This document shows, piece by piece, positions 15,166 through 29,023 of a stretch of 64,000 nucleotides of DNA; the first letter of the stretch is position 1, and the number at the start of each line of letters is the position of its first letter. The notes beneath the pieces are model-generated. The model had not been told where the DNA came from. It worked only from the letters and a program-made list of their open reading frames with translations, and ran no database searches. The position numbers and the translations under genes are program-made. Location of the stretch: contig NZ_KB892018.1 of the NCBI RefSeq assembly GCF_000373645.1, forward strand, positions 56,377 to 120,376, written 5' to 3'. The stretch is from Streptomyces sp. ATexAB-D23 (GTDB taxonomy: Bacteria > Actinomycetota > Actinomycetes > Streptomycetales > Streptomycetaceae).

Positions 15166-16842
15166 ATGTCCGCACGCCGTCACACGCTCAGAGCCGCAGC
15201 GCTCGCCACCGCGGTGGTCGCACTCGCCGCCGGCTGTTCCTCGGCCAACTCGAACCACAACAAGAACAGCGGCAGCGCCGCTTCGGGCGTCCTGACGCTG
15301 GGCAAGCCGGACGGGCCGCAGACGAACAACAGCAACCCCTTCCTCAGCACCTCGGCCGGCGCCACCCTCGGCTACCGCTGGATGATCTACGAGCCGCTGG
15401 CGATGACGAGCCAGATCCGGCCCGCCGACAAGGCCGACCCGTGGCTGGCGACCGACTGGAAGTGGGACCTCAACTTCACCAAGGTCACCTTCACCCTCGA
15501 CGACCGGGCCAAGTGGGCCGACGGCAAGCCGCTGACCGCCGAGGACGTGGCGTTCACCTTCGACCTGCTGAAGAAGCACCCCGCGCTCAACGGCGACGGC
15601 ATCGAGTGGGGCGGGATCGAGGTCAAGGACAAGAAGGTCGTCCTGACCTTCGACGAGTCGCAGTACGTCAACCAGAACAAGATCATCCAGCAGTTCATCG
15701 TGCCCAAGCACATCTGGGAGGGCGTGAAGAACCCGGAGACCTGGCCCAACCGCACGCCCGTCGGCTCGGGCCCGTACAAGCTGAAGACCTTCACGCCGCA
15801 GACCACCACGCTGACCGCGACGCCCACCTACTGGAAGGGCTCGACCAAGGTCAAGGAGCTGCGCTACAGCACGTACAACGACAACAGCGCCGCCACCACC
15901 GCCCTGGCCAACGGCAAGCTGGAGTGGTCCTTCGTCTTCATGCCGGACTACAAGAAGCTGTTCATCGCCAAGGACCCGGACAACCACAAGCTGTGGTTCC
16001 CCTCCGGGCTCGGCATCCACGGCCTGTGGTTCAACACCACCCGCGCCCCGTTCGACAACCCGGCGCTGCGCAAGGCCATGGCGATGGTCGTGGACCGCAA
16101 CGCGATCTACACCCAGGCCGAGGCCACGCTCTACCCGGAGATCACCAACCCGACCGGCATCCCGCTGCCCGCCGGTGACTCGTTCATCTCGCCCGAGTAC
16201 AAGAACGCCACCACCAAGCCGGACGTCGAGGGCGCCAAGAAGGTCCTGGAGAAGGCCGGCTTCACGCTGAGCGGCGGTGTCCTCAAGGACCCGAAGGGCA
16301 AGCCGGTGAAGCTCACCTTCACCGACCCGGCCGGCTGGAACGACTACATCACCGGCCTGTCGATCATCAAGGACAACATCAAGCAGATCGGCATCGACGC
16401 CAAGGTCAAGACCCAGACGGCCGAGGCGTGGGGCAACGACGTCGCCAACGGCAACTTCGACGCCACCCTGCACTGGACCAACAGCGGCGCCACCCCGTAC
16501 GACATGTACCAGAACATCATGGACGGCGCGATCCTCCAGCCCATCGGCAAGGCGTCCCAGGCCGGCAACTTCGGCCGCTTCAAGAGCCCCGAGGCCACCG
16601 AGGCGCTGAAGGACTTCGCCCAGGCCACCACGGACACCGCCCGCACCTCGGCGATGAACACCCTCCAGAAGATCATGGTCGAGCAGGCGCCGATGATCCC
16701 GACCGCCGCGGCGCCCATCGGGGCGGAGTACTCCACGAAGAACTGGGTGGGCTGGCCCACCGAGGACGACCCGTACGCCGACCCGCAGCACACCCAGCGC
16801 TCCTCACTGGAGATCGTGCTGAAGCTCAAGCCCGCCAAGTAG
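15166..16842 (+). CDS. Family 5 extracellular solute-binding lipoprotein
   Basis: A 558-residue lipoprotein of the Opp/Dpp solute-binding family. The signal peptide ends in the lipobox LAAGC with Cys24, followed by a Ser/Asn-rich linker. The SBP_bac_5 body shows the usual DDRAKWADGKPLTAEDVAFTF block and PVGSGPYKL near residue 200. Family 5 proteins bind peptides but also oligosaccharides such as cellobiose, laminaribiose and mannobiose. Here the downstream GH1, GH16 and GH3 genes argue for beta-gluco-oligosaccharides. It is the first gene of a seven- or eight-gene run, 106 bases after the LacI gene. Confidence 0.9.
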   Translation: MSARRHTLRAAALATAVVALAAGCSSANSNHNKNSGSAASGVLTLGKPDGPQTNNSNPFLSTSAGATLGYRWMIYEPLAMTSQIRPADKADPWLATDWKWDLNFTKVTFTLDDRAKWADGKPLTAEDVAFTFDLLKKHPALNGDGIEWGGIEVKDKKVVLTFDESQYVNQNKIIQQFIVPKHIWEGVKNPETWPNRTPVGSGPYKLKTFTPQTTTLTATPTYWKGSTKVKELRYSTYNDNSAATTALANGKLEWSFVFMPDYKKLFIAKDPDNHKLWFPSGLGIHGLWFNTTRAPFDNPALRKAMAMVVDRNAIYTQAEATLYPEITNPTGIPLPAGDSFISPEYKNATTKPDVEGAKKVLEKAGFTLSGGVLKDPKGKPVKLTFTDPAGWNDYITGLSIIKDNIKQIGIDAKVKTQTAEAWGNDVANGNFDATLHWTNSGATPYDMYQNIMDGAILQPIGKASQAGNFGRFKSPEATEALKDFAQATTDTARTSAMNTLQKIMVEQAPMIPTAAAPIGAEYSTKNWVGWPTEDDPYADPQHTQRSSLEIVLKLKPAK

Positions 16843-16872
16843 TACGCAGGGATCAGGGACCAGGTACCGGCC

Positions 16873-17930
<1,058 letters not shown>

Positions 17931-17934
<4 letters not shown>

Positions 17935-18911
17935 AGTACCTGCTCCAACGGCTCGCCTTCTACCTGGTCACCGCCTGGGCAGCCATCACGATCAACTTCC
18001 TCATCCCGCGACTGATGCCCGGCGACCCCGTCCAGGCGCTCATCGCCCGCTACCAGGGTCAGCTGGACACCAACGCGATCATGTCGCTGAAGGCCCTGTT
18101 CGGCCTCGACAAGAAGCAGTCGCTCTGGGAGCAGTACACCGACTACTGGGCGCACCTCTTCCACGGCGACCTCGGGATGTCCTTCACCTTCTTCCCCACC
18201 CCGGTCAGCGAGGTCATCGGCCAGGCGCTGCCCTGGACGCTCGCGCTCGTCGGCATCACCACCCTGATCAGCTTCGTCCTCGGCACCGGCATCGGCGTCT
18301 TCACCGGCTGGCGGCGCGGCTCCTGGATGGACAGCCTGCTGCCCGTCACCACGTTCATTTCCGCCATCCCGTACTTCTGGCTCGGCCTCATCGCGATCTC
18401 GCTGTTCGCCGTCAAGTGGCCGATGTTCCCCTTCGAGGGCGGGTACGACAACTCCCTCGTCCCGGCCTTCGACTGGCCGTTCATCTCCAGCGCGCTCTAC
18501 CACGGGGTGCTGCCGGGCGTGACGATCGTCCTGAGCGCCGTGGCCGGCTGGATCCTCGGCATGCGCAACATGATGGTGACCGTCTCCAGCGAGGACTACG
18601 TGATGGTCGCCCAGGCCAAGGGCCTCTCCGAGCGCCGGGTGATGTTCGGATACGCGGCACGCAACGCGATCCTGCCCAACATCTCCGGCTTCGCCCTCTC
18701 GCTCGGCCTCATCGTCGGCGGCACGCTCCTGGTCGAGATGGTCTTCAACTACCCGGGCATCGGCTTCCAGCTCCTCCAGGGCGTGGGCGCCAAGGACTAC
18801 CCCCTCATGCAGGGCATCTTCCTGATCATCACGCTCTCCGTCCTCGTGGCGAACCTCCTCGCCGACGTCCTCTACATGGTCCTCGACCCCCGTACCCGAA
18901 GGGAGGCGTAG
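17931..18911 (+). CDS. ABC importer permease (OppB type)
   Basis: A 326-residue inner-membrane permease with six predicted helices. The start is GTG at 17931, overlapping the previous stop (GTGA), with AAGGAGG six bases upstream. N-terminal YLLQRLAFYLVTAW and the first-helix motif PGDP are typical of OppB/DppB. The EAA loop lies around EDYVMVAQAKGLSERRVMF. It pairs with the OppC-type permease that follows. Confidence 0.92.
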
Positions 18912-18915
18912 GGCG

Positions 18916-19892
18916 ATGGCCGTCACCGCCACCGAAGTCGCCGTACTCGACGCGGCCGAAACCCCGGCAGCGAGCAAGCGCAGGTTCCGTTTCCTGCGCG
19001 GACGCAAGACCGTCGTCGGGCTGTGCATCCTGCTCTTCTTCGTGCTGATCGCGATCATCGGCCCGTGGATCGCCCCGTACGACCCCGACGCGATGAGCAG
19101 CGACCTGCTCCAGCCGCCTTCCGGTTCGCACTGGTTCGGCACCACGCACACCGGTCAGGACGTGCTCTCGCAGATCCTCGTCGGCACCCGAGGCGTCCTC
19201 GTCGTCGGCTTCGTCGCCGGCATCCTCGCCACGGTCCTGTCCGTGCTGATCGGGGTCACCGCCGGCTTCCTCGGCGGCGTGGCCGACGAGGCGCTGTCGC
19301 TGCTGTCCAACGTCTTCCTGGTCATCCCCGGACTGCCGCTGATCATCATCATCGCCAGCTTCGTCTCGGACACCGGGGACCTGCTGATCGCCTTCGTCAT
19401 CGCCCTCACCTCCTGGGCCTGGGGCGCCCGTGTGCTGCGCGCCCAGACGCTGTCGCTGCGCCGCCGCGACTACGTGGAGGCGGCCCGCGCCACGGGCGAG
19501 CCGACCTGGCGGATCATCATCTTCGAGGTCATGCCCAACCTGACCGCCGTCATCGCCTCCGGCTTCGTCGGCACGGTCATCTTCGCGATCCTCTCCGAGA
19601 TCACCCTCGCCTTCATCGGCGTCGCCGACATCTCCAACTGGAACTGGGGGACCGTCCTGTTCTGGGCGCAGTCCAACCAGGCACTCGCCCAGGGCGCCTG
19701 GTGGTGGTTCGTCCCGGCCGGGCTCTTCATCGCCCTGCTCGGCATGTCCCTCGCGCTCATCAACTTCGGCATCGACGAGTTCGTCAACCCGCGGCTGCGC
19801 ACCGAGACCGGCGGCTCCCGCAAGGTCCGGATGCGCGTCGGCTTCACCCCGGTGGCCCGTACCGGCACCACCCCGCACAAGGAGACCCGCTC

Positions 19893-19896
<4 letters not shown>
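18916..19896 (+). CDS. ABC importer permease (OppC type)
   Basis: A 326-residue permease, four bases after the previous stop. An N-terminal cytoplasmic segment with RKTVVGLCIL leading into the first helix, then GTTHTGQDVLSQIL, typical of OppC/DppC. The EAA loop is at RDYVEAARATGEPTWRII. It has a longer cytoplasmic tail than most OppC proteins, ending in basic residues. Its stop overlaps the next ATG by four bases, indicating translational coupling. Confidence 0.92.
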
Positions 19897-20906
<1,010 letters not shown>

Positions 20907-20938
20907 CGTCTCAGAGCACCGCACACCACAGGAGAACC

Positions 20939-22357
<1,419 letters not shown>

Positions 22358-22412
22358 CCGCGTCCCCGCGCGTGGCCGCGCCACCCTCATGGTTACGAAT
22401 GGGAGCCCCACC

Positions 22413-24290
22413 ATGCCCTCTCGTACGACTCTGGCAGCCACCACCGCCGCTCTGATAGCCCTGGCCGCCCCCATGGCCTTCGCCGCCCCGGCCCCCCGGC
22501 CGGCGGCTGCGGAGGCCGCGGCCTGGGACACGGACCGGGCGGCAGCCGCCTACACCGCCGACCCCGGGTCGGTCACCGCCTCCGGCAGCGAGAACGACGC
22601 CGCCGGACCGGGCAAGGCCGTCGACGGCGACGGCAGCACCCGCTGGACCAGCGACGGGGCCGACGACGCCTGGATACAGGTCGACCTCGGCTCCTCGATC
22701 CGGGTCAGCAGCGTCACCCTGGACTGGGACGAGACCGCCTACGGCAAGAAGTACGTCCTTGAGGTGTCCGGGAACGGCACCGACTGGACCGCCTTCTACA
22801 CCGAGGACGCCGGCACGGGCGGCAGCGTCACCGCGCACACCTACCCGCAGGAGACCACCGGCCGCTACGTCCGGATGCGCGGCGTCGAGCGCGCCACCGG
22901 CTCCGGCTACTCCCTGGCCTCCTTCAAGGTGTACGGGGGCGAGCCCGCCCCCGCCTCCACCACCCGCGCCAACCTCGCCCTGAACCACCCCGCCTACGGC
23001 GACCTCTACCAGGACGCCGGAAGCTCGCCCGCCTTCGTCACCGACGGCGGCTGGCCGGCCGACCTCAAGGGCGGCCAGTCCCGCTGGTCCAGCGACTGGA
23101 ACGCCAACCGCTGGGTCGGGGTGGACCTCGGAGCCACCTCCACGATCGACAGCGTCGACCTGTACTGGGAGGCGGCCTACGGCGTCGACTACCGCATCCA
23201 GGTCTCCGACGACAACCGCACCTGGCAGACCGTCTACCAGCCATCCGCCGATGAGGTCGCCGCCCGCCGCGCCGACGTACAGGCACCCGGCGACGCGGCC
23301 GGCCGCCACGACACCATCACCCTGCCCACCCCGGCGACCGGCCGCTACGTGCGGATGCTGGGCGTCGAGCGCCGCTCCTTCTACAACCCGGCGCCCTCGA
23401 CCGCCCAGTTCGGGTACTCGCTCTACGAGTTCCAGGTCTGGGGCACCGGAGGCAGCGCGGACGCCGCCTACCCGGCCCTGCCCAAGGACCCCGGCGGCGC
23501 GTACAGCACCACCTTCTTCGACGACTTCGACGGCTCCGGTCTGGACCGCTCCAAGTGGCGGGTGGTGCGCACCGGTACGGAGATGGGCCCGGTCAACGGG
23601 GAGTCCCAGGCGTACGTCGACTCGCCGGACAACATCCGCACCGAGAACGGCTCGCTCGTCCTGGAGTCGAAGTACTGCAAGGGCTGCACCCCGACGCCCA
23701 ACGGCACCTTCGACTTCACCTCCGGCCGCATCGACACCAACACCAAGTTCGACTTCACCTACGGCAAGGTCAGCGCCCGCATGAAGCTGCCGGTCGGTGA
23801 CGGCTTCTGGCCCGCCTTCTGGCTGCTGGGCAGCAATGTGGACGACCCGGACGTGTCCTGGCCCGGCTCGGGCGAGACGGACATCATGGAGAACATCGGC
23901 TACGGCGACTGGACCAGCTCCGGGCTGCACGGCCCCGGCTACTCGGCCGACGGCAACATCGGCGCGCAGCAGACCTATCCGGACGGCGGCAGCGCCGACG
24001 AGTGGCACACCTACGGCGTCGAGTGGACGCCCGAGGGCATGACGTTCACCGTCGACGACCGGGTCGTGCAGACGACCTCCCGCCAGAAGATGGAGTCCAC
24101 GCGCGGCCAGTGGGTCTTCGACCACGACCAGTACGTGATCCTCAACCTGGCACTCGGCGGCGCCTACCCGGCCGGCTGGAACCAGGTCACCGAGCCCTAC
24201 TGGGGCCTTCCGCAGTCCAGCGTCGACCGCATCGCGCAGGGCGGCATCAAGGCGGAGATCGACTGGGTGCGGGTCGAGCAGAAGAAGTAG
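22413..24290 (+). CDS. Secreted GH16 endo-beta-glucanase with two discoidin-like modules
   Basis: A 625-residue secreted enzyme. After a signal peptide (residues 1 to about 33) come two F5/8 type C (CBM32-like) modules, roughly 45-170 and 180-345, each ending with a TGRYVRMxGVER strand. The C-terminal GH16 jelly roll runs from about 365. Its active site is ETDIMEN with nucleophile Glu488, Asp490 and acid/base Glu493. The laminarinase form usually reads ExDxxE, so an endo-beta-1,3(1,4)-glucanase is most likely. The ATG at 22413 has GGGAG seven bases upstream; an earlier ATG at 22389 would only lengthen the signal peptide. Confidence 0.92.
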   Translation: MPSRTTLAATTAALIALAAPMAFAAPAPRPAAAEAAAWDTDRAAAAYTADPGSVTASGSENDAAGPGKAVDGDGSTRWTSDGADDAWIQVDLGSSIRVSSVTLDWDETAYGKKYVLEVSGNGTDWTAFYTEDAGTGGSVTAHTYPQETTGRYVRMRGVERATGSGYSLASFKVYGGEPAPASTTRANLALNHPAYGDLYQDAGSSPAFVTDGGWPADLKGGQSRWSSDWNANRWVGVDLGATSTIDSVDLYWEAAYGVDYRIQVSDDNRTWQTVYQPSADEVAARRADVQAPGDAAGRHDTITLPTPATGRYVRMLGVERRSFYNPAPSTAQFGYSLYEFQVWGTGGSADAAYPALPKDPGGAYSTTFFDDFDGSGLDRSKWRVVRTGTEMGPVNGESQAYVDSPDNIRTENGSLVLESKYCKGCTPTPNGTFDFTSGRIDTNTKFDFTYGKVSARMKLPVGDGFWPAFWLLGSNVDDPDVSWPGSGETDIMENIGYGDWTSSGLHGPGYSADGNIGAQQTYPDGGSADEWHTYGVEWTPEGMTFTVDDRVVQTTSRQKMESTRGQWVFDHDQYVILNLALGGAYPAGWNQVTEPYWGLPQSSVDRIAQGGIKAEIDWVRVEQKK

Positions 24291-24397
24291 CGCAGCAGTG
24301 ACCTCTTGAGGCATCGCCACCCCCCGGTCCACCCCGCGCGCGGCACGGCACGCTCCCCCGCCGTGCCGCGCGCGGCCACCGCACGAAGGAGCCGCAC

Positions 24398-27300
24398 ATG
24401 CCACCCCGCACCCGCCGCCGGGCGAGACCCACCACCGCCGCGCTGGCCGCGGCCGCCGTCCTGGCCGGACTGCTCGCCGGGGCCGTCCCCAGCGCCGCGG
24501 CCCCGGCCGACGACGAACCCGCCCCCGTCGCCATCGACCGGTTCGAGGGCGAGGTGCCCTTCGCCGAGCAGCCCGCCGAGGGCATCTTCACGTGGGGCGG
24601 CGACGCCGACGACCCGCCCACCCTGGAGCTGAAGGAGCGCGCGGACGCCCCCGAGGGCGCCAAGGTCCTCGAAGGCAGCTACGACATCAGCGGCTACGGC
24701 GGCTTCAGCCACGACTACGCCGCCGACCAGCCGGCCCACGACTGGTCGGCCCACAAGGGCATCCGCTTCTGGTGGTACGGCCAGAACACGGCGCCCCTGC
24801 CGCCCGGTTCGGGCAAGAGGATCAGCTTCGAGATCAAGGACGGCGGCACCGACGGCGAGGCCTCCGAGCTGTGGACGACCTCCTTCACCGACGACTGGGA
24901 GGGCTGGCACCAGGTCGAGATACCGTTCGCCGACTTCACCTACCGCGGCGACTACCAGCCCGTCGGCGGTATCGACCAGATCCTCGGCCTGAACGAGATG
25001 TGGGGCTACGCCCTCACCCTGCCGCCCGGCGCCCCCGGCACGTTCGCCATGGACGGCATCGAGCTGTACGGCAAGGCCGACGCCGCCCTGAAGGCGAGCG
25101 TCGTCACCGACGCGGCCGTGCTCCCGGTCGGACAGGGCACCACCGCCACCATCGGCCTCTCCGTCGCCACGACCGGCTCGGGACCGCTGGAGGAGCCGGT
25201 CACCGTCGACTACGAGACGAAGGGCGGCACCGCCGAGTCCGGTACCGACTTCACCCCGGTCAGCGGCAGCTACACCTTCCCCGCGGGCACCGCGTCCGGC
25301 ACCACGCACCAGGTCTCCGTCACCACGAAGAAGGTCTCCGGCGCCTCCGCCGCGAAGACGATCCCGCTGGAGCTGACCGTCACCGGCGCCAGGGCGCCCA
25401 AGGAGAACCCGCAGGTCGTCATCGACGCCCACGGGCTGCCCTACCAGAACGCGAAGCTGCCGGTGAAGCAGCGGGTCGCCGACCTGCTCGCCCGGATGTC
25501 GCCCGCCGAGAAGGCCGGCCAGATGACCCAGGCCGAGCGCAACGCGCTCGCCTCGCAGAACGACATCGCCACCTACGACCTCGGCTCGCTGCTCTCCGGC
25601 GGCGGCTCGGTCCCCACGCCCAACACCCCCGAGTCGTGGGCGAAGATGGTCGACGGCTACCAGCTGCGCGCCCAGGCCACCCGCTTCCAGATCCCGCTGA
25701 TCTACGGCGTGGACGCGGTGCACGGCCACAACAACCTGGTCGGCGCCACGATCATGCCGCACAACATCGGCCTCGGGGCCGCGCGGGACCCGAAGCTCGC
25801 CGAGAGGACCGGCGCCGTCACCGCGAGCGAGGTGCGCGCCACCGGCGTCCCGTGGGACTTCGCGCCCTGCCTCTGCGTCTCGCGCGACGAGCGCTGGGGC
25901 CGCACCTACGAGTCCTACGGTGAGGACCCGGCGCTCGTGGAGTCGCTGGAGACCGTCATCCAGGGCATGCAGGGCGCCGCGTCCGGCAAGGACCTCGCCC
26001 GCAACGACAAGGTGCTGGCCACCGCCAAGCACTTCGTCGGCGACGGCGGCACGGAGTACGGCTCATCGACCACCGGTTCGTACCCGATCGACCAGGGCGT
26101 CACCAAGGTCACCCGGCAGGAGCTGGAGGCCGTCCACCTGGCACCCTTCACCGAGTCGGTGCGGCGCGGGGTCGGCACGGTCATGCCGTCGTACTCCTCG
26201 CTCGACATCATCGGGGACGACGAGGGCCCGGTGAAGATGCACGCCGACGCCGCGATGATCAACGGCGTCCTCAAGGACCGGATGGGCTTCGAGGGCTTCG
26301 TCATCAGCGACTACAAGGCGATCGACCAGATACCGGGTGACTACGCGAGCGACGTGCGGACCTCGGTCAACGCCGGGCTCGACATGATCATGGTCCCGAC
26401 GGAGTACAAGGACTTCACGAGGACGCTCCAGGACGAGGTCACCGCGGGCCGCATCCCGCAGGCCAGGATCGACGACGCGGTCTCCCGCATCCTGACCCAG
26501 AAGTTCAGGCTGGGCCTGTTCGAGAAGCCGTACGCGGACACCTCGAACCTGAAGGAGATCGGCTCGGCCGAGCACCGGGCCGTGGCCCGCGAGGCCGCCG
26601 CCAAGTCCCAGGTGCTGCTGAAGAACGACGGCGGTGTGCTGCCGCTGAAGTCCTCGCAGAAGGTGTACGTGGCCGGTTCCAACGCCGACGACATCGGCAA
26701 CCAGGCCGGGGGCTGGACGGTCAGCTGGCAGGGCTCCTCCGGCGACATCACCCCGGGCACGACGATCCTGTCGGCCATGGAGAAGGACGCCGCGTCCGTC
26801 ACGTACTCCAAGGACGCCTCCGCCGACACGGCCGGCCACGACGTCGGTGTGGTGGTCGTCGGCGAGACCCCGTACGCGGAGGGCGTCGGCGACGTCGGCA
26901 ACGGCCACGACCTGGAGCTGTCCGCCGCCGACAAGGCGGCCGTGGACAAGGTGTGCGCCGCGATGAAGTGCGCGGTCCTGATCGTCTCGGGCCGCCCGCA
27001 GCTCATCGGGGACCGGCTCGGCGACATCGACGCGCTGGTGGCGTCCTGGCTGCCGGGCACCGAGGGCGACGGCGTGGCCGACGTGCTCTTCGGCAAGCGG
27101 GCCTTCACCGGGCAGCTCCCGATGACCTGGCCGAAGTCCGAGTCCCAGCTGCCCATCAACGTGGGCGACGCGGCGTACGACCCGCAGTTCCCCTACGGCT
27201 GGGGGCTCACCACGCTGACCAAGCCCCCGGCGGGCGGCGAGCTCACGCTCACCGCGCTCGCGCTGGCCGCCCAGGTCGCCGAGCGGACCGGCCTCGCCCG

Positions 27301-27475
27301 CACGGACGTGGGCCGCGTCATCGTCGGCCAGGCCCGGCTGCTGGTCCAGCAGAAGACCGGCGGGAAGCTGACCGAGAAGGTGTCCAAGCCGTTCGCGGAC
27401 GCCGACCACCTGCTGCTCACCGGTGATCTGACCGGTGCGGTGGCGAAGCTCAGGACGGCCTACCGGGCCGCCTGA
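24398..27475 (+). CDS. Secreted multidomain GH3 beta-glucosidase
   Basis: A 1025-residue secreted enzyme. Signal peptide (about 1-40), a carbohydrate-binding jelly-roll domain (about 45-225), a Calx-beta-like repeat (VDYETKGGTAESGTDF, about 230-330), then the GH3 N-terminal barrel with KHFVGDGGTEYG and nucleophile Asp638 in FVISDYKAI, and the GH3 C-terminal domain ending near GWGLTTL. A short helical tail of about 90 residues follows and is unusual. It likely releases glucose from beta-1,3-oligomers made by the GH16 enzyme. It ends the beta-glucan locus at a strong terminator. Confidence 0.93.
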   Translation: MPPRTRRRARPTTAALAAAAVLAGLLAGAVPSAAAPADDEPAPVAIDRFEGEVPFAEQPAEGIFTWGGDADDPPTLELKERADAPEGAKVLEGSYDISGYGGFSHDYAADQPAHDWSAHKGIRFWWYGQNTAPLPPGSGKRISFEIKDGGTDGEASELWTTSFTDDWEGWHQVEIPFADFTYRGDYQPVGGIDQILGLNEMWGYALTLPPGAPGTFAMDGIELYGKADAALKASVVTDAAVLPVGQGTTATIGLSVATTGSGPLEEPVTVDYETKGGTAESGTDFTPVSGSYTFPAGTASGTTHQVSVTTKKVSGASAAKTIPLELTVTGARAPKENPQVVIDAHGLPYQNAKLPVKQRVADLLARMSPAEKAGQMTQAERNALASQNDIATYDLGSLLSGGGSVPTPNTPESWAKMVDGYQLRAQATRFQIPLIYGVDAVHGHNNLVGATIMPHNIGLGAARDPKLAERTGAVTASEVRATGVPWDFAPCLCVSRDERWGRTYESYGEDPALVESLETVIQGMQGAASGKDLARNDKVLATAKHFVGDGGTEYGSSTTGSYPIDQGVTKVTRQELEAVHLAPFTESVRRGVGTVMPSYSSLDIIGDDEGPVKMHADAAMINGVLKDRMGFEGFVISDYKAIDQIPGDYASDVRTSVNAGLDMIMVPTEYKDFTRTLQDEVTAGRIPQARIDDAVSRILTQKFRLGLFEKPYADTSNLKEIGSAEHRAVAREAAAKSQVLLKNDGGVLPLKSSQKVYVAGSNADDIGNQAGGWTVSWQGSSGDITPGTTILSAMEKDAASVTYSKDASADTAGHDVGVVVVGETPYAEGVGDVGNGHDLELSAADKAAVDKVCAAMKCAVLIVSGRPQLIGDRLGDIDALVASWLPGTEGDGVADVLFGKRAFTGQLPMTWPKSESQLPINVGDAAYDPQFPYGWGLTTLTKPPAGGELTLTALALAAQVAERTGLARTDVGRVIVGQARLLVQQKTGGKLTEKVSKPFADADHLLLTGDLTGAVAKLRTAYRAA

Positions 27476-27486
27476 CAGGACGCGGG

Positions 27487-27521
27487 ACGGGCGGGTGGCA
27501 CGGGAGGCCACCCGCCCGTTT
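27487..27521 (+). terminator. Terminator of the beta-glucan locus
   Basis: A perfect 13-bp stem (27487-27499 with 27507-27519), a 7-base loop and TTT. It sits 11 bases after the GH3 stop and just before the next gene at 27549. Confidence 0.8.
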
Positions 27522-27548
27522 CGTACGTCTGTGCGTTAGCTTGGGAAT

Positions 27549-28952
27549 ATGCGGAACAGGCCGTTCCTCACCACCGCGGTCCCGGCCCTCCTGGCGGGAC
27601 TCCTGATGATGCTGTCCGCCCTCGCCCTCTTCCTGGCCCCGGCCGCCCCGGCCGCGACCGGCGCCTCCACCGTGGACGACGTCGCCCAGGCCCTGCGCAA
27701 GGGTCCCGTCTACGTCGATCCGGCCGCCTCCGACCAGCTCTCCCGGGCGCAGGCCGCCGCGCTCACCAAGAAGATCAAGGACGCGGACAAGCCGGTCTTC
27801 GTGGCCGTGCTGCCCAGGAGCGACGCCTTCCCCGAGAGCAGCGTCCTGCGCACCCTGCGCAACGACACCGGGATCACCGGCCTCTACGCGATCCGCCTCG
27901 GTGACGGCTTCAACGCGGGCGCCGACCCGCAGGTGATGTCCCGCAGCGCGGTCATCAACCTCACCGCCGCCGTGAAGACGCCGGGCGCCGACACCGACGC
28001 CGCGACCCAGCTGAACGCCTTCGTCGACCGTGCCGTCGAACAGGCCCGGGGCCACGCGCCGGGCTCCTGGGGCGGCGGCCACAGCGACTACGAGGGCTCG
28101 ACCGCCATCGGTCTGGCCGTGGCCGGCGCCGTGGTGCTCATCGGCGGTGCCGCGGCCTTCACGGTCGTACGCCGTAACCGCAGGCGCAAGGAGGCCGAGG
28201 AGCGGGCCGCGCTCGACAAGCTGCGGGTGGTCGTGGACGAGGACATCACGGCGTACGGGGAGACGCTGGAGCGGCTCGACTTCCATCCGGCGGAGTCCGG
28301 CGCCGACGACGCGATGCGCGCCGACTACGAACGCGCCCTGGACTCCTACGAGAGCGCGAAGACCCGCATGGCGGGGGCGCGGCACCCGTCCGACGTGCGC
28401 GGGGTGACCCGGGCCCTGGAGGACGGGCGCTTCTCGCTGGCCGTGCTGGACGCCCGCCGCTCGGGCCGTGAGCTGCCGGCCCGCCGCCCGCCCTGTTTCT
28501 TCGACCCGCGCCACGGCCCCTCGGTGGCGGACGTGCGCTGGTCCCCGTCCGGCGGCGCGGTCCGCGAGGTCCCGGTGTGCGCGGCCGACGAGGTGCGGCT
28601 GCGCGACGGCGAGGACCCGATGAGCCGGACCGTCGACGTGGGCGACGGCACCCGCCGCCCGTACTGGGAGGCGGGCCCGGCCTACGGTCCGTGGGCGGGC
28701 GGCTACTTCGGCGGCGGGCTGCTCCCCGGCCTCCTGATGGGCACCATGCTCGGCTCGATGCTCGCCACCCCGGCCTACGCGGCGGACTACGGGGGCGGTG
28801 ACTTCGGCGGGGGCGACTTCTCCGGCGGGGACTTCTCCGGCTCCGACTTCGACTCGTCCGGTTTCGGCGGCGGCGGTTTCGGCGACGGTGGCGGAGGCTT
28901 CGGCGACGGTGGCGGTTTCGGCGGCGGGGGCGACTTCGGGGGCGGCTTCTGA
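27549..28952 (+). CDS. Membrane protein with Gly-rich tail, unknown function
   Basis: A 467-residue protein. Signal or N-terminal helix (about 10-38); an extracytoplasmic domain of about 140 residues (TVDDVAQALRKGPVYVDPAA onward) resembling TPM-like domains in layout; one membrane helix (about 180-203, AIGLAVAGAVVLIGGAAAF) followed by a basic stop-transfer RRNRRRK; then a cytoplasmic part with a coiled stretch. The last 60 residues are almost only Gly, Asp, Phe and Ser in GGGDF-type repeats, a low-complexity tail common in Streptomyces membrane proteins of this kind. It is not recognised as a named family. It is probably monocistronic, framed by terminators on both sides. Confidence 0.8.
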   Translation: MRNRPFLTTAVPALLAGLLMMLSALALFLAPAAPAATGASTVDDVAQALRKGPVYVDPAASDQLSRAQAAALTKKIKDADKPVFVAVLPRSDAFPESSVLRTLRNDTGITGLYAIRLGDGFNAGADPQVMSRSAVINLTAAVKTPGADTDAATQLNAFVDRAVEQARGHAPGSWGGGHSDYEGSTAIGLAVAGAVVLIGGAAAFTVVRRNRRRKEAEERAALDKLRVVVDEDITAYGETLERLDFHPAESGADDAMRADYERALDSYESAKTRMAGARHPSDVRGVTRALEDGRFSLAVLDARRSGRELPARRPPCFFDPRHGPSVADVRWSPSGGAVREVPVCAADEVRLRDGEDPMSRTVDVGDGTRRPYWEAGPAYGPWAGGYFGGGLLPGLLMGTMLGSMLATPAYAADYGGGDFGGGDFSGGDFSGSDFDSSGFGGGGFGDGGGGFGDGGGFGGGGDFGGGF

Positions 28953-28972
28953 CGCCCCGCGCGGGCCATGCG

Positions 28973-29006
28973 AAAGGGGTGCGGGACCTCGGTCCCGCAC
29001 CCCTTT
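28973..29006. terminator. Bidirectional terminator
   Basis: A perfect 15-bp stem (28973-28987 with 28992-29006) with a CTCG loop, flanked by AAA on one side and TTT on the other. It lies between the convergent Gly-rich protein and adenosine deaminase genes and can serve both. Confidence 0.9.
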
Positions 29007-29023
29007 CCGGTATCCGTTACGCC

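Noticed and set aside
28790..28950. Regular short repeats resembling a CRISPR or minisatellite
   Set aside because: They are in-frame codons for Gly/Asp/Phe repeats in the tail of a membrane protein.
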